Assembly (NCBI RefSeq): GCF_019598945.1
Contig: NZ_CP080598.1
Location: 4,650,001 to 4,714,000 of the forward strand
Direction: 5' to 3'
Source: Sphaerospermopsis torques-reginae ITEP-024
Lineage (GTDB): Bacteria > Cyanobacteriota > Cyanobacteriia > Cyanobacteriales > Nostocaceae
DNA: 64,000 nt
Position 1 is the stretch's first letter. Each line of letters begins with the position of its first letter. The translations under genes and the position numbers were made by a program. This document shows, piece by piece, positions 55,441 to 63,324 of this stretch. The notes beneath the pieces were generated by a model. The model ran no database searches. It was not told the DNA's origin and saw only the letters and a program-made list of their open reading frames with translations.

Positions 55441-55755
55441 TCTTATCAGAAAAATTTTCTGATGAAAGTTTCCCCAATTCTGACATAATTAATTAGATGA
55501 ACGAGAAAATTACTCCCTTCCCACACAAAGATAACTGATATTGTTTCTCTGTGTCCTCTGCGTCTCTGTGGTTCGTTTTAAAAAAATATCAAGAATAATT
55601 GAACGCAGATGAACGCAGATAAACACAGATAAAGATGGACAATCAAAAATCAAAACATGACACTTTCAAAAAACATCCTGTAAATCCTAAAATCCTGGAC
55701 ATCCTGATTCAGACAAATTAAAATATTAGTACACCACAAATGAAATATATAATGT
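55441..55755. other. Gene-free region with dispersed repeats
   Basis: It starts with a TCAGAAAAATTTTCTGA palindrome (55445-55461) after hicA. Later there are GAACGCAGATGAACGCAGAT repeats (about 55602) and the ATCCTGGACATCCTGATTC repeat (about 55673-55718). No gene. Confidence 0.6.
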
Positions 55756-55953
55756 ATGAATAACTCAGCATTTACCATCTTTATTGTCTTTGGATTTATT
55801 TGGATTTTCATAGCCACTGCTGCTGTAATTGCACTGTTTAAATCTGATGGTCAAGAAATTAGGATTAGTAACATGGGATTAATCATTATTATTCCTATTA
55901 TTTTACCAATTATTATTACCCTGAGTTATGCAGCATTTAAAGGGACATTTTAA
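55756..55953 (+). CDS. Small two-helix membrane protein
   Basis: A 65-residue protein with two membrane helices (FTIFIVFGFIWIFIATAAVI at 6-25 and LIIIIPIILPIIITLSYAAF at 42-61), joined by a polar loop (LFKSDGQEIRISNMG). No family recognised. A small toxin or membrane accessory is possible, but it is alone between repeat-rich spacers and no partner gene is visible. Confidence 0.5.
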   Translation: MNNSAFTIFIVFGFIWIFIATAAVIALFKSDGQEIRISNMGLIIIIPIILPIIITLSYAAFKGTF

Positions 55954-56020
55954 TAATGATGGTCAGAATCAGGATATCCTAATTCTGACATTTTTTAGGA
56001 ATTTTTTAAAACATTAGTAT

Positions 56021-56785
56021 TTATTCTAACATTTCCCGATCAATTCCTAAAGCGTTAAGTTGTTCAGTAGAAAGAGAACGTAATTTTTCAATAAGTTGTT
56101 CTCGTTTTTGTTTTTCAACTTCTGCGCGTTCTTCACCTGTTAACAATAAATTACCTTCTTTATCCCACCAACGCAACCAAGGTAAATCAGCATTTTGATA
56201 TAAACCTTGCCAAATTCCTAACTCTACCCCTAAAGGTTTAATGGGATAATGTCCCCGTTCATTGGGTGTCATTAATTGGTAATTGGTATCCACCAAATGA
56301 TAAACTTCAACTTGGGCTTTTGCTACTTCATAAATTGCATAATAAGGAACACGGATAGCTTGTTCATAAACCCAAAATTTACCAACTTTGCCATCATTTC
56401 CTTGAGATGGTGGTGTTTTATCTCGTTCTTCTGTACCATCACCGGAGACAAATTCAATCACTATTAAAGGTGCAATATATTCTTTCCATAGCACATAAGA
56501 ACGGCGCATTTTACCGTTTAAAGTTGGTGGTACATTACCCACATAAAACCAATCTGGTGCTTCTGCACCTTTTTCTGGTGGATCTGTTAAACGCCAATAT
56601 ATCCCAGAATCTTGACCAATACAATATTGGCCATCAGGATGTAGTTTATCTAAAACTGGTTTAATTGAGTCTGTAATTAATATACTTTGGGGATGTTCCT
56701 GAAGATTTTTCACAAATGTACCATCGGATTCTGGTAACTGGGTGTGGTCTGGTAATGTCAATACTGTGAGGGAAGTCATAGGCAT
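56021..56785 (-). CDS. Uma2 family (DUF820) protein
   Basis: About 254 residues. PEKGAEAPDWFYVGNVPP (Asp), PLIVIEFVSGDGTEERD (Glu-x-Val) and PYYAIYEVAKAQVEVYHL give the Uma2 core; the C-terminal part (GEERAEVEKQKREQLIEKLRSL) is coiled and ends with ALGIDREML. I start at the ATG at 56785 (MPMTSLTVLTLP), since the frame further upstream runs into the left end of the IS1634-family element (from 56835). The insertion may have removed or replaced its promoter. Confidence 0.83.
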   Translation of the reverse strand: MPMTSLTVLTLPDHTQLPESDGTFVKNLQEHPQSILITDSIKPVLDKLHPDGQYCIGQDSGIYWRLTDPPEKGAEAPDWFYVGNVPPTLNGKMRRSYVLWKEYIAPLIVIEFVSGDGTEERDKTPPSQGNDGKVGKFWVYEQAIRVPYYAIYEVAKAQVEVYHLVDTNYQLMTPNERGHYPIKPLGVELGIWQGLYQNADLPWLRWWDKEGNLLLTGEERAEVEKQKREQLIEKLRSLSTEQLNALGIDREMLE

Positions 56786-56834
56786 AACCAAGATTTGTAT
56801 TTTTATTTTATGTTTAAACTTCGATCCTGTATAA

Positions 56835-58868
56835 CCCACATTCCGCACTTCAAAATGTAGTACATATACAAGTATCATAAGCAGCATAGAGTGTTAAATA
56901 TAAATACGCAATCAAGAAAGTAAAAATATAGACTTTAATTCCCATTTGACTACTAAAGAGAAACTCATAAGGCATTGAGAATAAATTCAGGAAAAAATGA
57001 GAGAATGAGACTGAAGTACCTAAAAATGCCTTCATAATATGAATTACCAAACAGAAGAAATTGAGAGTAAAAACATAGATCACTTAGGAATAATCGCAGG
57101 AATAATAGATGAAATAGGAATAGTAGAAAAAATCAACGAGATATTTTCAATAGATATCAGAGAGAAAGTAAACACAGGAGAAGTAGTCAAAGCAATCATT
57201 CTCAATGGACTAGGCTTTGTATCAAGACCACTATATTTGTTCCCAGATTTCTTTAAAGACAAAGCCGTAGAACATCTAATAGGAACAGGAATAAAAGCAG
57301 AAGATTTAAACGACGATAAAATAGGTAGAGTCATGGATAAACTCTATAAATATGGATTAACTAAACTATTCTTAATCATTGCCTTAGAAGTAGTAAAGAA
57401 ATATGGAATAGACACAAAATATTCCCATTTAGACTCAAGCTCATTACATTTACACGGGGAATATAAGAATTGCGTAAATAATCTAGAGAAAGAACTAGGA
57501 ATAAATCGAGAACATCCAATAATGATTACACAAGGATATTCTCGTGACCATCGCCCAGACCTAAAACAATGTATATTAGATTTAATAGTAAGTAGTGATG
57601 GGGATATACCATTATTTTTTAGAGGGGCATCAGGAAACGAATCAGATAAAGCAGTATTTGCTCATATCTTAGTAGAATATTCTAAACAAATAGATTTTGA
57701 AAGTATCATGGTGGCTGACAGTGCATTATATAGCGAAAGTAATTTAAAATTAATGTCAAACATGAAATGGATAAGTCGAGTACCATTATCCATTAAAAAA
57801 GCAAAAAATTTAGTGAAAGCCTCCATAAATAATGAAATGAAAGCCTGTAAAATCAAAGGTTATAGCTATATCGAAGAGAAAGTATCTTATGGAGGAATAG
57901 AGCAAAGATGGTTATTAGTAGAAAGCGTAGAGAGAAAAAAAGCAGACTTAAATAAACTAGACAAAAAAATCCAAGAAGAGTTATTAAAAGCTAACAAACA
58001 AGTAGATAAATTAGAACAGGAAGAATTTGCTGATAAATCTTTAGCCGAGTTGAAAATCAAAGAAATAACAGCTAAATTAAAATATCATCAAATATCAGAC
58101 TATCGAATTACCGAGACATTAAATCAAGGGAAAACAGCAGTTTATAGAGTGAAATGTAAATTAAGAGAAAATCAGGAGTTAATTACACAACAGCAAAACT
58201 CTTGTGGCAGATTTATTTTAGCCACCAATATTTTGGATGCTCAGGAGTTAGAGTCAGAAGAAATCCTCAAAATATATAAAGAACAACAATCTACAGAAAG
58301 AGGATTTAGATTTATCAAAGACCCGTTATTTTTCGCGGATAGTCTGTTTGTGAAAAATCCCCAAAGAGTAGAGACAATGATGATGTTAATGGCATTATGT
58401 CTTTTGGTTTATAATTTAGGACAAAGACAATTAAGAATGTCATTGAAGGCACAAAAAGCCACAGTTAAAAACCAACTGAATAAACCTACAGAATCTCCCA
58501 CATTAAGATGGATATTTCAGTGCTTTCAAGGTATTCATCTTTTGATGGCACAAGGATTTCAACGAATTCTTAATTTAACGGAGTCGCATTGTCATATCTT
58601 GCAATTCCTACCTACTACTTGTCAAAAATATTATTTATTATCTTAGTTTTCTCTCTATTTTTACTATTTCATCGGTTATCTTTTTGATAACTGATTCCAC
58701 ACCTTGAATTAAATATTGTTATTGCAATAGCTTTTAAACACCTTCTAAAGCTCAACTTTGTGTGTCCATAATTTTGTTTTACATTGATACGTAATTGTTC
58801 AAACCATAAGTTTTAATTTACCGTCAATGTAGTTTGTTTATGCTACTTTTTGAAGTGCGGAATGTGGG
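56835..58868. mobile_element. IS1634-family insertion sequence, 2034 bp
   Basis: The 26-bp ends (56835-56860 and 58843-58868) share CCCACATTCCGCACTTCAAA with one mismatch overall. GTATAA flanks both sides (56829-56834, 58869-58874), a 6-bp target duplication. The insertion lies in a dispersed ATCCTG...GATTCAG repeat between the Uma2 gene and the next promoter. The transposase is intact. Confidence 0.92.
57039..58646 (+). CDS. IS1634-family transposase (IS4 superfamily)
   Basis: A 535-residue DDE transposase. The N-terminal domain (IAGIIDEIGIVEKINEIF, GEVVKAIILNGLGFVSRPL) is the DUF4277-type region typical of IS1634. The catalytic part has KYSHLDSSSLHLHGEY (first Asp), FESIMVADSALYSESNL (second Asp) and QQSTERGFRFIKDPLFFADSLFV (Glu of the YREK-like motif). 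A charged helical insertion (about residues 290-370) lies before the Glu, as in this family. The frame is complete and the ends are present, so the element may be active. Confidence 0.92.
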   Translation: MNYQTEEIESKNIDHLGIIAGIIDEIGIVEKINEIFSIDIREKVNTGEVVKAIILNGLGFVSRPLYLFPDFFKDKAVEHLIGTGIKAEDLNDDKIGRVMDKLYKYGLTKLFLIIALEVVKKYGIDTKYSHLDSSSLHLHGEYKNCVNNLEKELGINREHPIMITQGYSRDHRPDLKQCILDLIVSSDGDIPLFFRGASGNESDKAVFAHILVEYSKQIDFESIMVADSALYSESNLKLMSNMKWISRVPLSIKKAKNLVKASINNEMKACKIKGYSYIEEKVSYGGIEQRWLLVESVERKKADLNKLDKKIQEELLKANKQVDKLEQEEFADKSLAELKIKEITAKLKYHQISDYRITETLNQGKTAVYRVKCKLRENQELITQQQNSCGRFILATNILDAQELESEEILKIYKEQQSTERGFRFIKDPLFFADSLFVKNPQRVETMMMLMALCLLVYNLGQRQLRMSLKAQKATVKNQLNKPTESPTLRWIFQCFQGIHLLMAQGFQRILNLTESHCHILQFLPTTCQKYYLLS

Positions 58869-59038
58869 GTATAAATCCTGATTCAGAAAAACGATGATCT
58901 TGAGCAATTTTGCATTTCAAGACTTGACAAGACACAAAACTCGCAATACACTTATGTTATGAGTGGGAATCTGTGGGCGCATATATAGTAAAATTTTGTA
59001 TTATTAACATCATCATAGTTTTTACAAGGAGAAAAATA
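58869..59038. other. Spacer with the second promoter-leader unit
   Basis: After the element's target duplication comes part of the dispersed repeat (ATCCTGATTCAGAAAAACG), then the promoter-leader unit, then AAGGAG before the TTG start of the next gene. Confidence 0.6.
58924..58952 (+). promoter_or_regulatory. Sigma-70-type promoter with conserved leader, copy 2
   Basis: TTGACA (58924-58929) and TACACT (58947-58952) with a 17-base spacer. The following 60 bases closely match those behind the promoter at 54712, including ATGAGTGGGAATCTG and GCGCATATATAGTA. Here the leader runs straight into the ribosome-binding site of the small gene at 59039. Confidence 0.68.
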
Positions 59039-59275
59039 TTGAATTTTGAGATACTTGGAGACATTGAAAAAATAGAAATTATTGCTATTGATAAATCAAT
59101 TCGTGATCTAGAAAGATTAAGGAAAATCTATGGACAAGGGAGATGGCGGAAATTAAAAGGAATTGCTACAATTAAATTAGAAGATGAAAGCATCTGTCAG
59201 GCTGAACTGCACTGGTATGAAGCTCATGGTATTGGTAAAAAAGAAATTAAAATTAAGTACCTTTTAGATGAGTAA
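59039..59275 (+). CDS. Small unknown protein, first gene of a pair
   Basis: A 78-residue protein: NFEILGDIEKIEIIAIDKSI, RDLERLRKIYGQGRWRKLKG, IATIKLEDESICQAELHWYE, AHGIGKKEIKIKYLLDE. The last part (AELHWYEAHGIGKKE) looks like a conserved functional site. I know similar proteins only as cyanobacterial hypotheticals. The start is TTG at 59039, with AAGGAG eight bases ahead; an upstream ATG at 58973 would translate the conserved leader and lacks such a site. The stop overlaps the start of the next gene (ATGAGTAA), so both are coupled. Confidence 0.7.
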   Translation: MNFEILGDIEKIEIIAIDKSIRDLERLRKIYGQGRWRKLKGIATIKLEDESICQAELHWYEAHGIGKKEIKIKYLLDE

Positions 59276-59513
59276 AAATATGTCAAATAAAAACATCTCT
59301 AAACAATTCGCTATATGTATCAAAAATGATAATTACCCAGCTTCCTTAGAAACGAGAAAAATCTATGAAGTTTTACCAGATGAAAAAGCGAGTCAACATC
59401 ATCAAATTCGGATTATAGATGAATCAGGAGAAGATTATCTTTATCCCAAGTCCTATTTTATTTTACTGGAATTACCTACAGAAAATCGAGAATTATTAGC
59501 TTTATTTAGTTAA
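59268..59513 (+). CDS. Small unknown protein, second gene of the pair
   Basis: An 81-residue protein: KQFAICIKNDNYPASLETRKI, YEVLPDEKASQHHQIRIID, ESGEDYLYPKSYFILLELP. The ESGEDYLYP part and the preceding strands look like a compact beta domain. Family known to me only as hypothetical in cyanobacteria, often beside the preceding type of gene. The ATG at 59268 overlaps the upstream stop; the ATG at 59280 is an alternative. The coupled pair resembles a toxin-antitoxin layout, but nothing in the sequence proves this. Confidence 0.7.
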   Translation: MSKNMSNKNISKQFAICIKNDNYPASLETRKIYEVLPDEKASQHHQIRIIDESGEDYLYPKSYFILLELPTENRELLALFS

Positions 59514-59920
59514 TAATCTCAGGATTTACAGGATGTTATTTGGTAGTCAAACATCCCCGACTTCTAAAATAATTAATGTGTTAAATGAGAAGATTCATTA
59601 AAGAAGTCGAGGATCTAAATTTTGTCTGAATCAGGATAACCAGGATTAAAGGATGAACAGGATGGTAATTTTTAGATTGTTTATAAGTAGTCATGCAAAA
59701 TAAATTGCACATTTCATTTACCCGTCTTCCTTGTATGGTAAAGGATACAGAGTTTCCAAATAAGAAATTAATTTTGCACAGGTACTTAATCATTTAAGGA
59801 CAATCATCAAAAAACATCCTGTAAATCCTAAAATCCTGGACATCTTGATTCAGACAAATAAAATACCCAACATCCTCACAAACAATCTATCCAAACCCCT
59901 ACCCTACCATCACCCTAAAA
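59514..59920. other. Gene-free region with repeats and a MITE
   Basis: It contains copies of the dispersed ATCCTG/CAGGAT repeat (59517-59534, 59621-59667, 59813-59858), a GACTTCT inverted stretch and the TA-flanked MITE at 59686-59786. No gene. Confidence 0.65.
59686..59786. mobile_element. 101-bp MITE with TA target duplication
   Basis: The ends AGTA(G/C)...TGCAAAAT(A/T)AATT are inverted. TA flanks both sides (59684-59685 and 59787-59788). The same surrounding repeat without insertion is present at 54570-54615 (TTGTTTATAACATTTAA), which proves the insertion point. This is the pattern of MITEs moved by IS630/Tc1-type transposases. Confidence 0.85.
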
Positions 59921-60244
59921 CTAACTATCTTTAACCTCTAACTTAATTCGATACCCCAAAGCGTCTAAAAACTCAATCAAACTATAAATCTCATCTCCAG
60001 AATTGTCAGATAGCATCTGATCAAGTTGTTGATATTTCTGTTTAGCTGCTTGCGAAAGATTATTTCCTGCTAACCGTGCATCAATAATATTCTTTAATGC
60101 AGAACGTAAAACTTCAGGTTCACGTCCTTCTTCATCCAATTGTAAAAAAGTTTCTAAATATGCAGCAGCTTCTTCAACATCTTGGAGAGATGAAATTAAA
60201 TATTCCTTATAACTTTTACTTGTCGGTATTATTACTTCTTTCAT
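59921..60244 (-). CDS. Antidote-like helical protein, third gene of the DUF4365 cluster
   Basis: A 107-residue protein. The N-terminus TSKSYKEYLISSLQDVEEAAAYLETFLQ resembles the HI1420-type addiction module antidote (SYKEHLIESLKD...AAAYL), cited in pieces; EPEVLRSALKNIIDARLAG follows. The C-terminus (GDEIYSLIEFLDALGYRIKLEV) is usual for helix-turn-helix antitoxins of that group. It lies five bases downstream of the second DUF4365 gene, so the three genes form one transcript. No RelE-type HI1419 partner is next to it, which makes the pairing with nuclease-fold genes notable. Confidence 0.7.
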   Translation of the reverse strand: MKEVIIPTSKSYKEYLISSLQDVEEAAAYLETFLQLDEEGREPEVLRSALKNIIDARLAGNNLSQAAKQKYQQLDQMLSDNSGDEIYSLIEFLDALGYRIKLEVKDS

Positions 60245-60249
60245 GATTT

Positions 60250-60741
60250 TTACAATTTTATTAAATTACTTTTATGGTCATACCAGCTATTAACAATCGT
60301 AATAATATTATCTATTTCCTCATCATTCAGGAGCGTTAATTCCTCATTTTCATTAATTTTCAAAGCCACATTATTATGATCTTTGATGATAGGTTCTAAA
60401 ATCCATTTATAGTAACCTTTATCGTTATCTACTGTAAAGAAAAACAAGCACATTGGAAATGGTAAATCTTTGAAAAAACTGATATTGAAATTATATTTTT
60501 TATTTTTAACTTTAAAAAAATCCTGTTCCTGAATTAAGTCAGAACTAGAAGCTGTTGCTTTTACTTCTATACCAAACATTCTACCGCTATATTTACCATC
60601 TTGAGTGATTTTCAATAAAAAATCTAAAGTTCCTGCACCTTGTTGTTGCTCAGAAATAATCAAATCGTCACGACGAGTTAAATAAACTTTTGCTAAAGCT
60701 TCTGCACGTAAACCAACGTACCAATTTGATTCTGTTTGCAT
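60250..60741 (-). CDS. DUF4365-like nuclease-fold protein, second gene of the cluster
   Basis: A 163-residue protein. The helix WYVGLRAEALAKVYLTRR, the strand with Asp in GTLDFLLKI, and FGIEVKATASSS form the D...ExK pattern of PD-(D/E)XK enzymes; FPMCLFFFTVDNDKGYYKWI is the next strand pair. It is of the size and layout of the DUF4365 group. The active-site residues appear complete, so nuclease activity is possible but unproven. The gene is four bases downstream of its paralogue. Confidence 0.72.
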   Translation of the reverse strand: MQTESNWYVGLRAEALAKVYLTRRDDLIISEQQQGAGTLDFLLKITQDGKYSGRMFGIEVKATASSSDLIQEQDFFKVKNKKYNFNISFFKDLPFPMCLFFFTVDNDKGYYKWILEPIIKDHNNVALKINENEELTLLNDEEIDNIITIVNSWYDHKSNLIKL

Positions 60742-60745
60742 TGTT

Positions 60746-61231
60746 TTATCTCCATTGTTGATCAGAAAATTGTGAAGCTAAATTATTATTGTTATATTGA
60801 CTCCAAAAGTTATTTACTTCATCCCAAAGGATTTCTCTATTGTGCTTATTAATAGGAAAGTTAGTAGCTAGACTTGAGAGAGATGTTAAATTTTCACCAT
60901 TAGCAGAAACTAAATAACCGACTTCTTGAACTTCATCAATTCCCACTATATAAGTTGGTGCTGGATAAGATGCTATACCAATTACAGATTCCTTTTTTAC
61001 TTGTACCTTTAAACGGTTGTCTTTTTTAGTATAACCTTGTCTGGTAGTTTTGACTTGGACAAAAAAATAAGGAATATAAGAACCCGCACCTACTAACTCA
61101 ACAATAAAATCAACATACTGCCATTTATCTCCTAAAAACTGTGGCTTAAAAATAGGACCAGCAGCAGAGTGAAATTCTGTTATTAAGAGTTTAAATATTG
61201 CTTCTCCCCTCTCTCCCAGTGCATCCCTCAT
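60746..61231 (-). CDS. DUF4365-like nuclease-fold protein, first gene of the cluster
   Basis: A 161-residue protein. LGERGEAIFKLLITEFHS, the Asp in WQYVDFIVELVG and FFVQVKTTRQG correspond to the helix, first acidic residue and QxK version of the PD-(D/E)XK core. YPAPTYIVGIDEVQEVGYLV adds the last strands. In the paralogue downstream the motif is ExK, so here the Glu is replaced by Gln, a substitution seen in several nuclease families. A hairpin lies between it and acs. Confidence 0.75.
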   Translation of the reverse strand: MRDALGERGEAIFKLLITEFHSAAGPIFKPQFLGDKWQYVDFIVELVGAGSYIPYFFVQVKTTRQGYTKKDNRLKVQVKKESVIGIASYPAPTYIVGIDEVQEVGYLVSANGENLTSLSSLATNFPINKHNREILWDEVNNFWSQYNNNNLASQFSDQQWR

Positions 61232-61285
61232 TGTGTTCTGTATACCCCTATCTTAATTCAAATTATCATCTTCTTGCCAAAATAC

Positions 61286-61309
61286 AGGGTAGGCAAAATT
61301 GCCCACCCC
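61286..61309 (-). terminator. Hairpin between acs and the DUF4365 cluster
   Basis: GGGTAGGCAA and TTGCCCACCC arms with a short loop. It lies 45 bases after the acs stop in the direction of transcription and could end the acs transcript. The T tract is weak. Confidence 0.45.
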
Positions 61310-61353
61310 ATATTACTTAGCGCCTCTGCGCCTTTGCGTGAGCTTAACCTAAA

Positions 61354-63324
61354 CTATGCACCTTCCCGCAACTTATCCAACACACTGCGATCCTCAAGAG
61401 TCGAAGTATCCCCTGACACCTCCTGACCAGCGGCTAAATTCCGTAACAACCGCCGCATAATCTTTCCTGATCTTGTCTTAGGCAAAGCATCAGTAAACCT
61501 AATCTCACCAGGACGAGCGATCGCACCAATTTCCTGAACAACGTGCTTTTTCAGTTCCTTACTCAACTCCTCACTGGGTTGATAAGTTCCCTCTAAAGTC
61601 ACAAAGGCTACAACCTCTTCACCCTTCAACTCATCAGGTTTACCGACCACCGCAGCCTCAGCAACCGCCGGATGAGACACTAACGCAGATTCTACTTCCA
61701 TAGTCCCCAAGCGGTGTCCAGAGACATTCAGCACGTCATCCACACGACCCATGACCCAGAAATAGCCGTCTTCATCCTTTCTTGCACCATCACCCGCAAA
61801 GTACGTATATTTACCATCTTTGGGCGGAATATGTTCCCAATATGTGCGGCGGAAACGCTCAGGATCACCGTATACAGTCCGCATCATTCCCGGCCAAGGA
61901 TGACGTACCGCTAAATAACCACCTTCATTATCGGGAACTGTGTTACCTTCTAAATCCACAATATCCGCAATAATACCAGGAAAAGGACGAGTAGCAGAAC
62001 CGGGTTTAGTAGCAATTGCACCGGGTAAAGGTGTAATCATAATGCCACCTGTTTCCGTTTGCCACCAAGTATCCACAATCGGGCAACGTTCACCACCGAT
62101 AACTTTATGATACCAGATCCAAGCTTCGGGGTTGATAGGTTCACCGACAGTACCCAACAACCGCAAGGATGAAAGATTCCGGGATTTAGGATGATGTTCA
62201 CCCATTTTAATAAAGGCGCGGATAGCGGTAGGAGCAGTATAAAAAATCGTCACCCCGTATTTTTCAATCACATCCCAGAAACAACCAAGATTAGAAGCAC
62301 GGGGCGCACCTTCATACATTACAGTAGTTGCACCGTTGGAAAGGGGACCATAAACAATATAGCTATGTCCCGTAATCCAACCTACATCAGCAGTACACCA
62401 ATATACATCTGTTTCCTGTAAATCAAAAATCCATTTTGTGGTAATATGGCTGTATAGGTTATAACCGCCTGTAGTGTGTACTACGCCTTTGGGTTTACCC
62501 GTACTACCAGAGGTATAAAGAACAAATAGCATATCCTCGCTGTCCATTGGTTCAGCCGGACAGTCAGCAGATACACCTTGTTGTAAATCATGCCACCAGT
62601 GATCTCTTCCTGGTTCAATATGGGTTTTTTGACCGGTGCGTTTAACCACTAAGACATCTGTAACACTGGGTGCGGCGTTATCTGCTAAAGCTTTATCTAC
62701 CTGTTCTTTCAGCGGTACAATAGCATCCTTACGCCAACCACCATCAGCAGTAACTACTACTTTAGCTTGAGCATCGTTAAGGCGATCGCGCAAAGCTTCC
62801 GCACTAAAACCCCCAAACACAACGCTATGGGGTGCGCCTATTCTCGCACAGGCTAACATAGCAATAGCAGCTTCGGGAATCATAGGCATATAGATCCCCA
62901 CGCGATCGCCCTTGTTCACACCCAACTGTTTGAGAACATTAGCAAACTGACAAACTTCACGATGTAACTGAGCATAAGTTAGCGTGCGTGAATCTCCTGG
63001 TTCACCTTCCCAAATTAAAGCCGCTTTGTTTTTACGCCAAGTCGTTAAATGTCTATCAAGACAGTTATAAGAAATATTAATCTTGCCATTGACAAACCAC
63101 TTCGCAAAGGGAGGTTGCCAATCTAGCACTTTATCCCATTTTTCAAACCAATGTAACTCATTTTCCGCTAAATCTGCCCAAAACTTCTCAGGATCAGCCT
63201 TGGCTGCATCATAAAGACGCTGATAATCTTCCAGACTTTTAATTTGAGCTTTTTGGGAAAAATCACTAGCTGGATGAAACAGACGCTTTTCCTGTAGGAT
63301 GGATTCTATAGTCGGTTGCGACAT
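61354..63324 (-). CDS. acs: Acetyl-CoA synthetase
   Basis: A 656-residue AMP-forming acetate-CoA ligase. The signature [19 protein letters not shown] binds ATP phosphates, [14 protein letters not shown] holds the acetate/AMP site, and the C-terminal domain has [21 protein letters not shown] and the acetylatable Lys621 in [14 protein letters not shown]. The length equals the usual Acs. It activates acetate to acetyl-CoA in the cytoplasm. The gene is preceded by a 676-base gene-free stretch at the window end. Confidence 0.96.
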   Translation of the reverse strand: MSQPTIESILQEKRLFHPASDFSQKAQIKSLEDYQRLYDAAKADPEKFWADLAENELHWFEKWDKVLDWQPPFAKWFVNGKINISYNCLDRHLTTWRKNKAALIWEGEPGDSRTLTYAQLHREVCQFANVLKQLGVNKGDRVGIYMPMIPEAAIAMLACARIGAPHSVVFGGFSAEALRDRLNDAQAKVVVTADGGWRKDAIVPLKEQVDKALADNAAPSVTDVLVVKRTGQKTHIEPGRDHWWHDLQQGVSADCPAEPMDSEDMLFVLYTSGSTGKPKGVVHTTGGYNLYSHITTKWIFDLQETDVYWCTADVGWITGHSYIVYGPLSNGATTVMYEGAPRASNLGCFWDVIEKYGVTIFYTAPTAIRAFIKMGEHHPKSRNLSSLRLLGTVGEPINPEAWIWYHKVIGGERCPIVDTWWQTETGGIMITPLPGAIATKPGSATRPFPGIIADIVDLEGNTVPDNEGGYLAVRHPWPGMMRTVYGDPERFRRTYWEHIPPKDGKYTYFAGDGARKDEDGYFWVMGRVDDVLNVSGHRLGTMEVESALVSHPAVAEAAVVGKPDELKGEEVVAFVTLEGTYQPSEELSKELKKHVVQEIGAIARPGEIRFTDALPKTRSGKIMRRLLRNLAAGQEVSGDTSTLEDRSVLDKLREGA

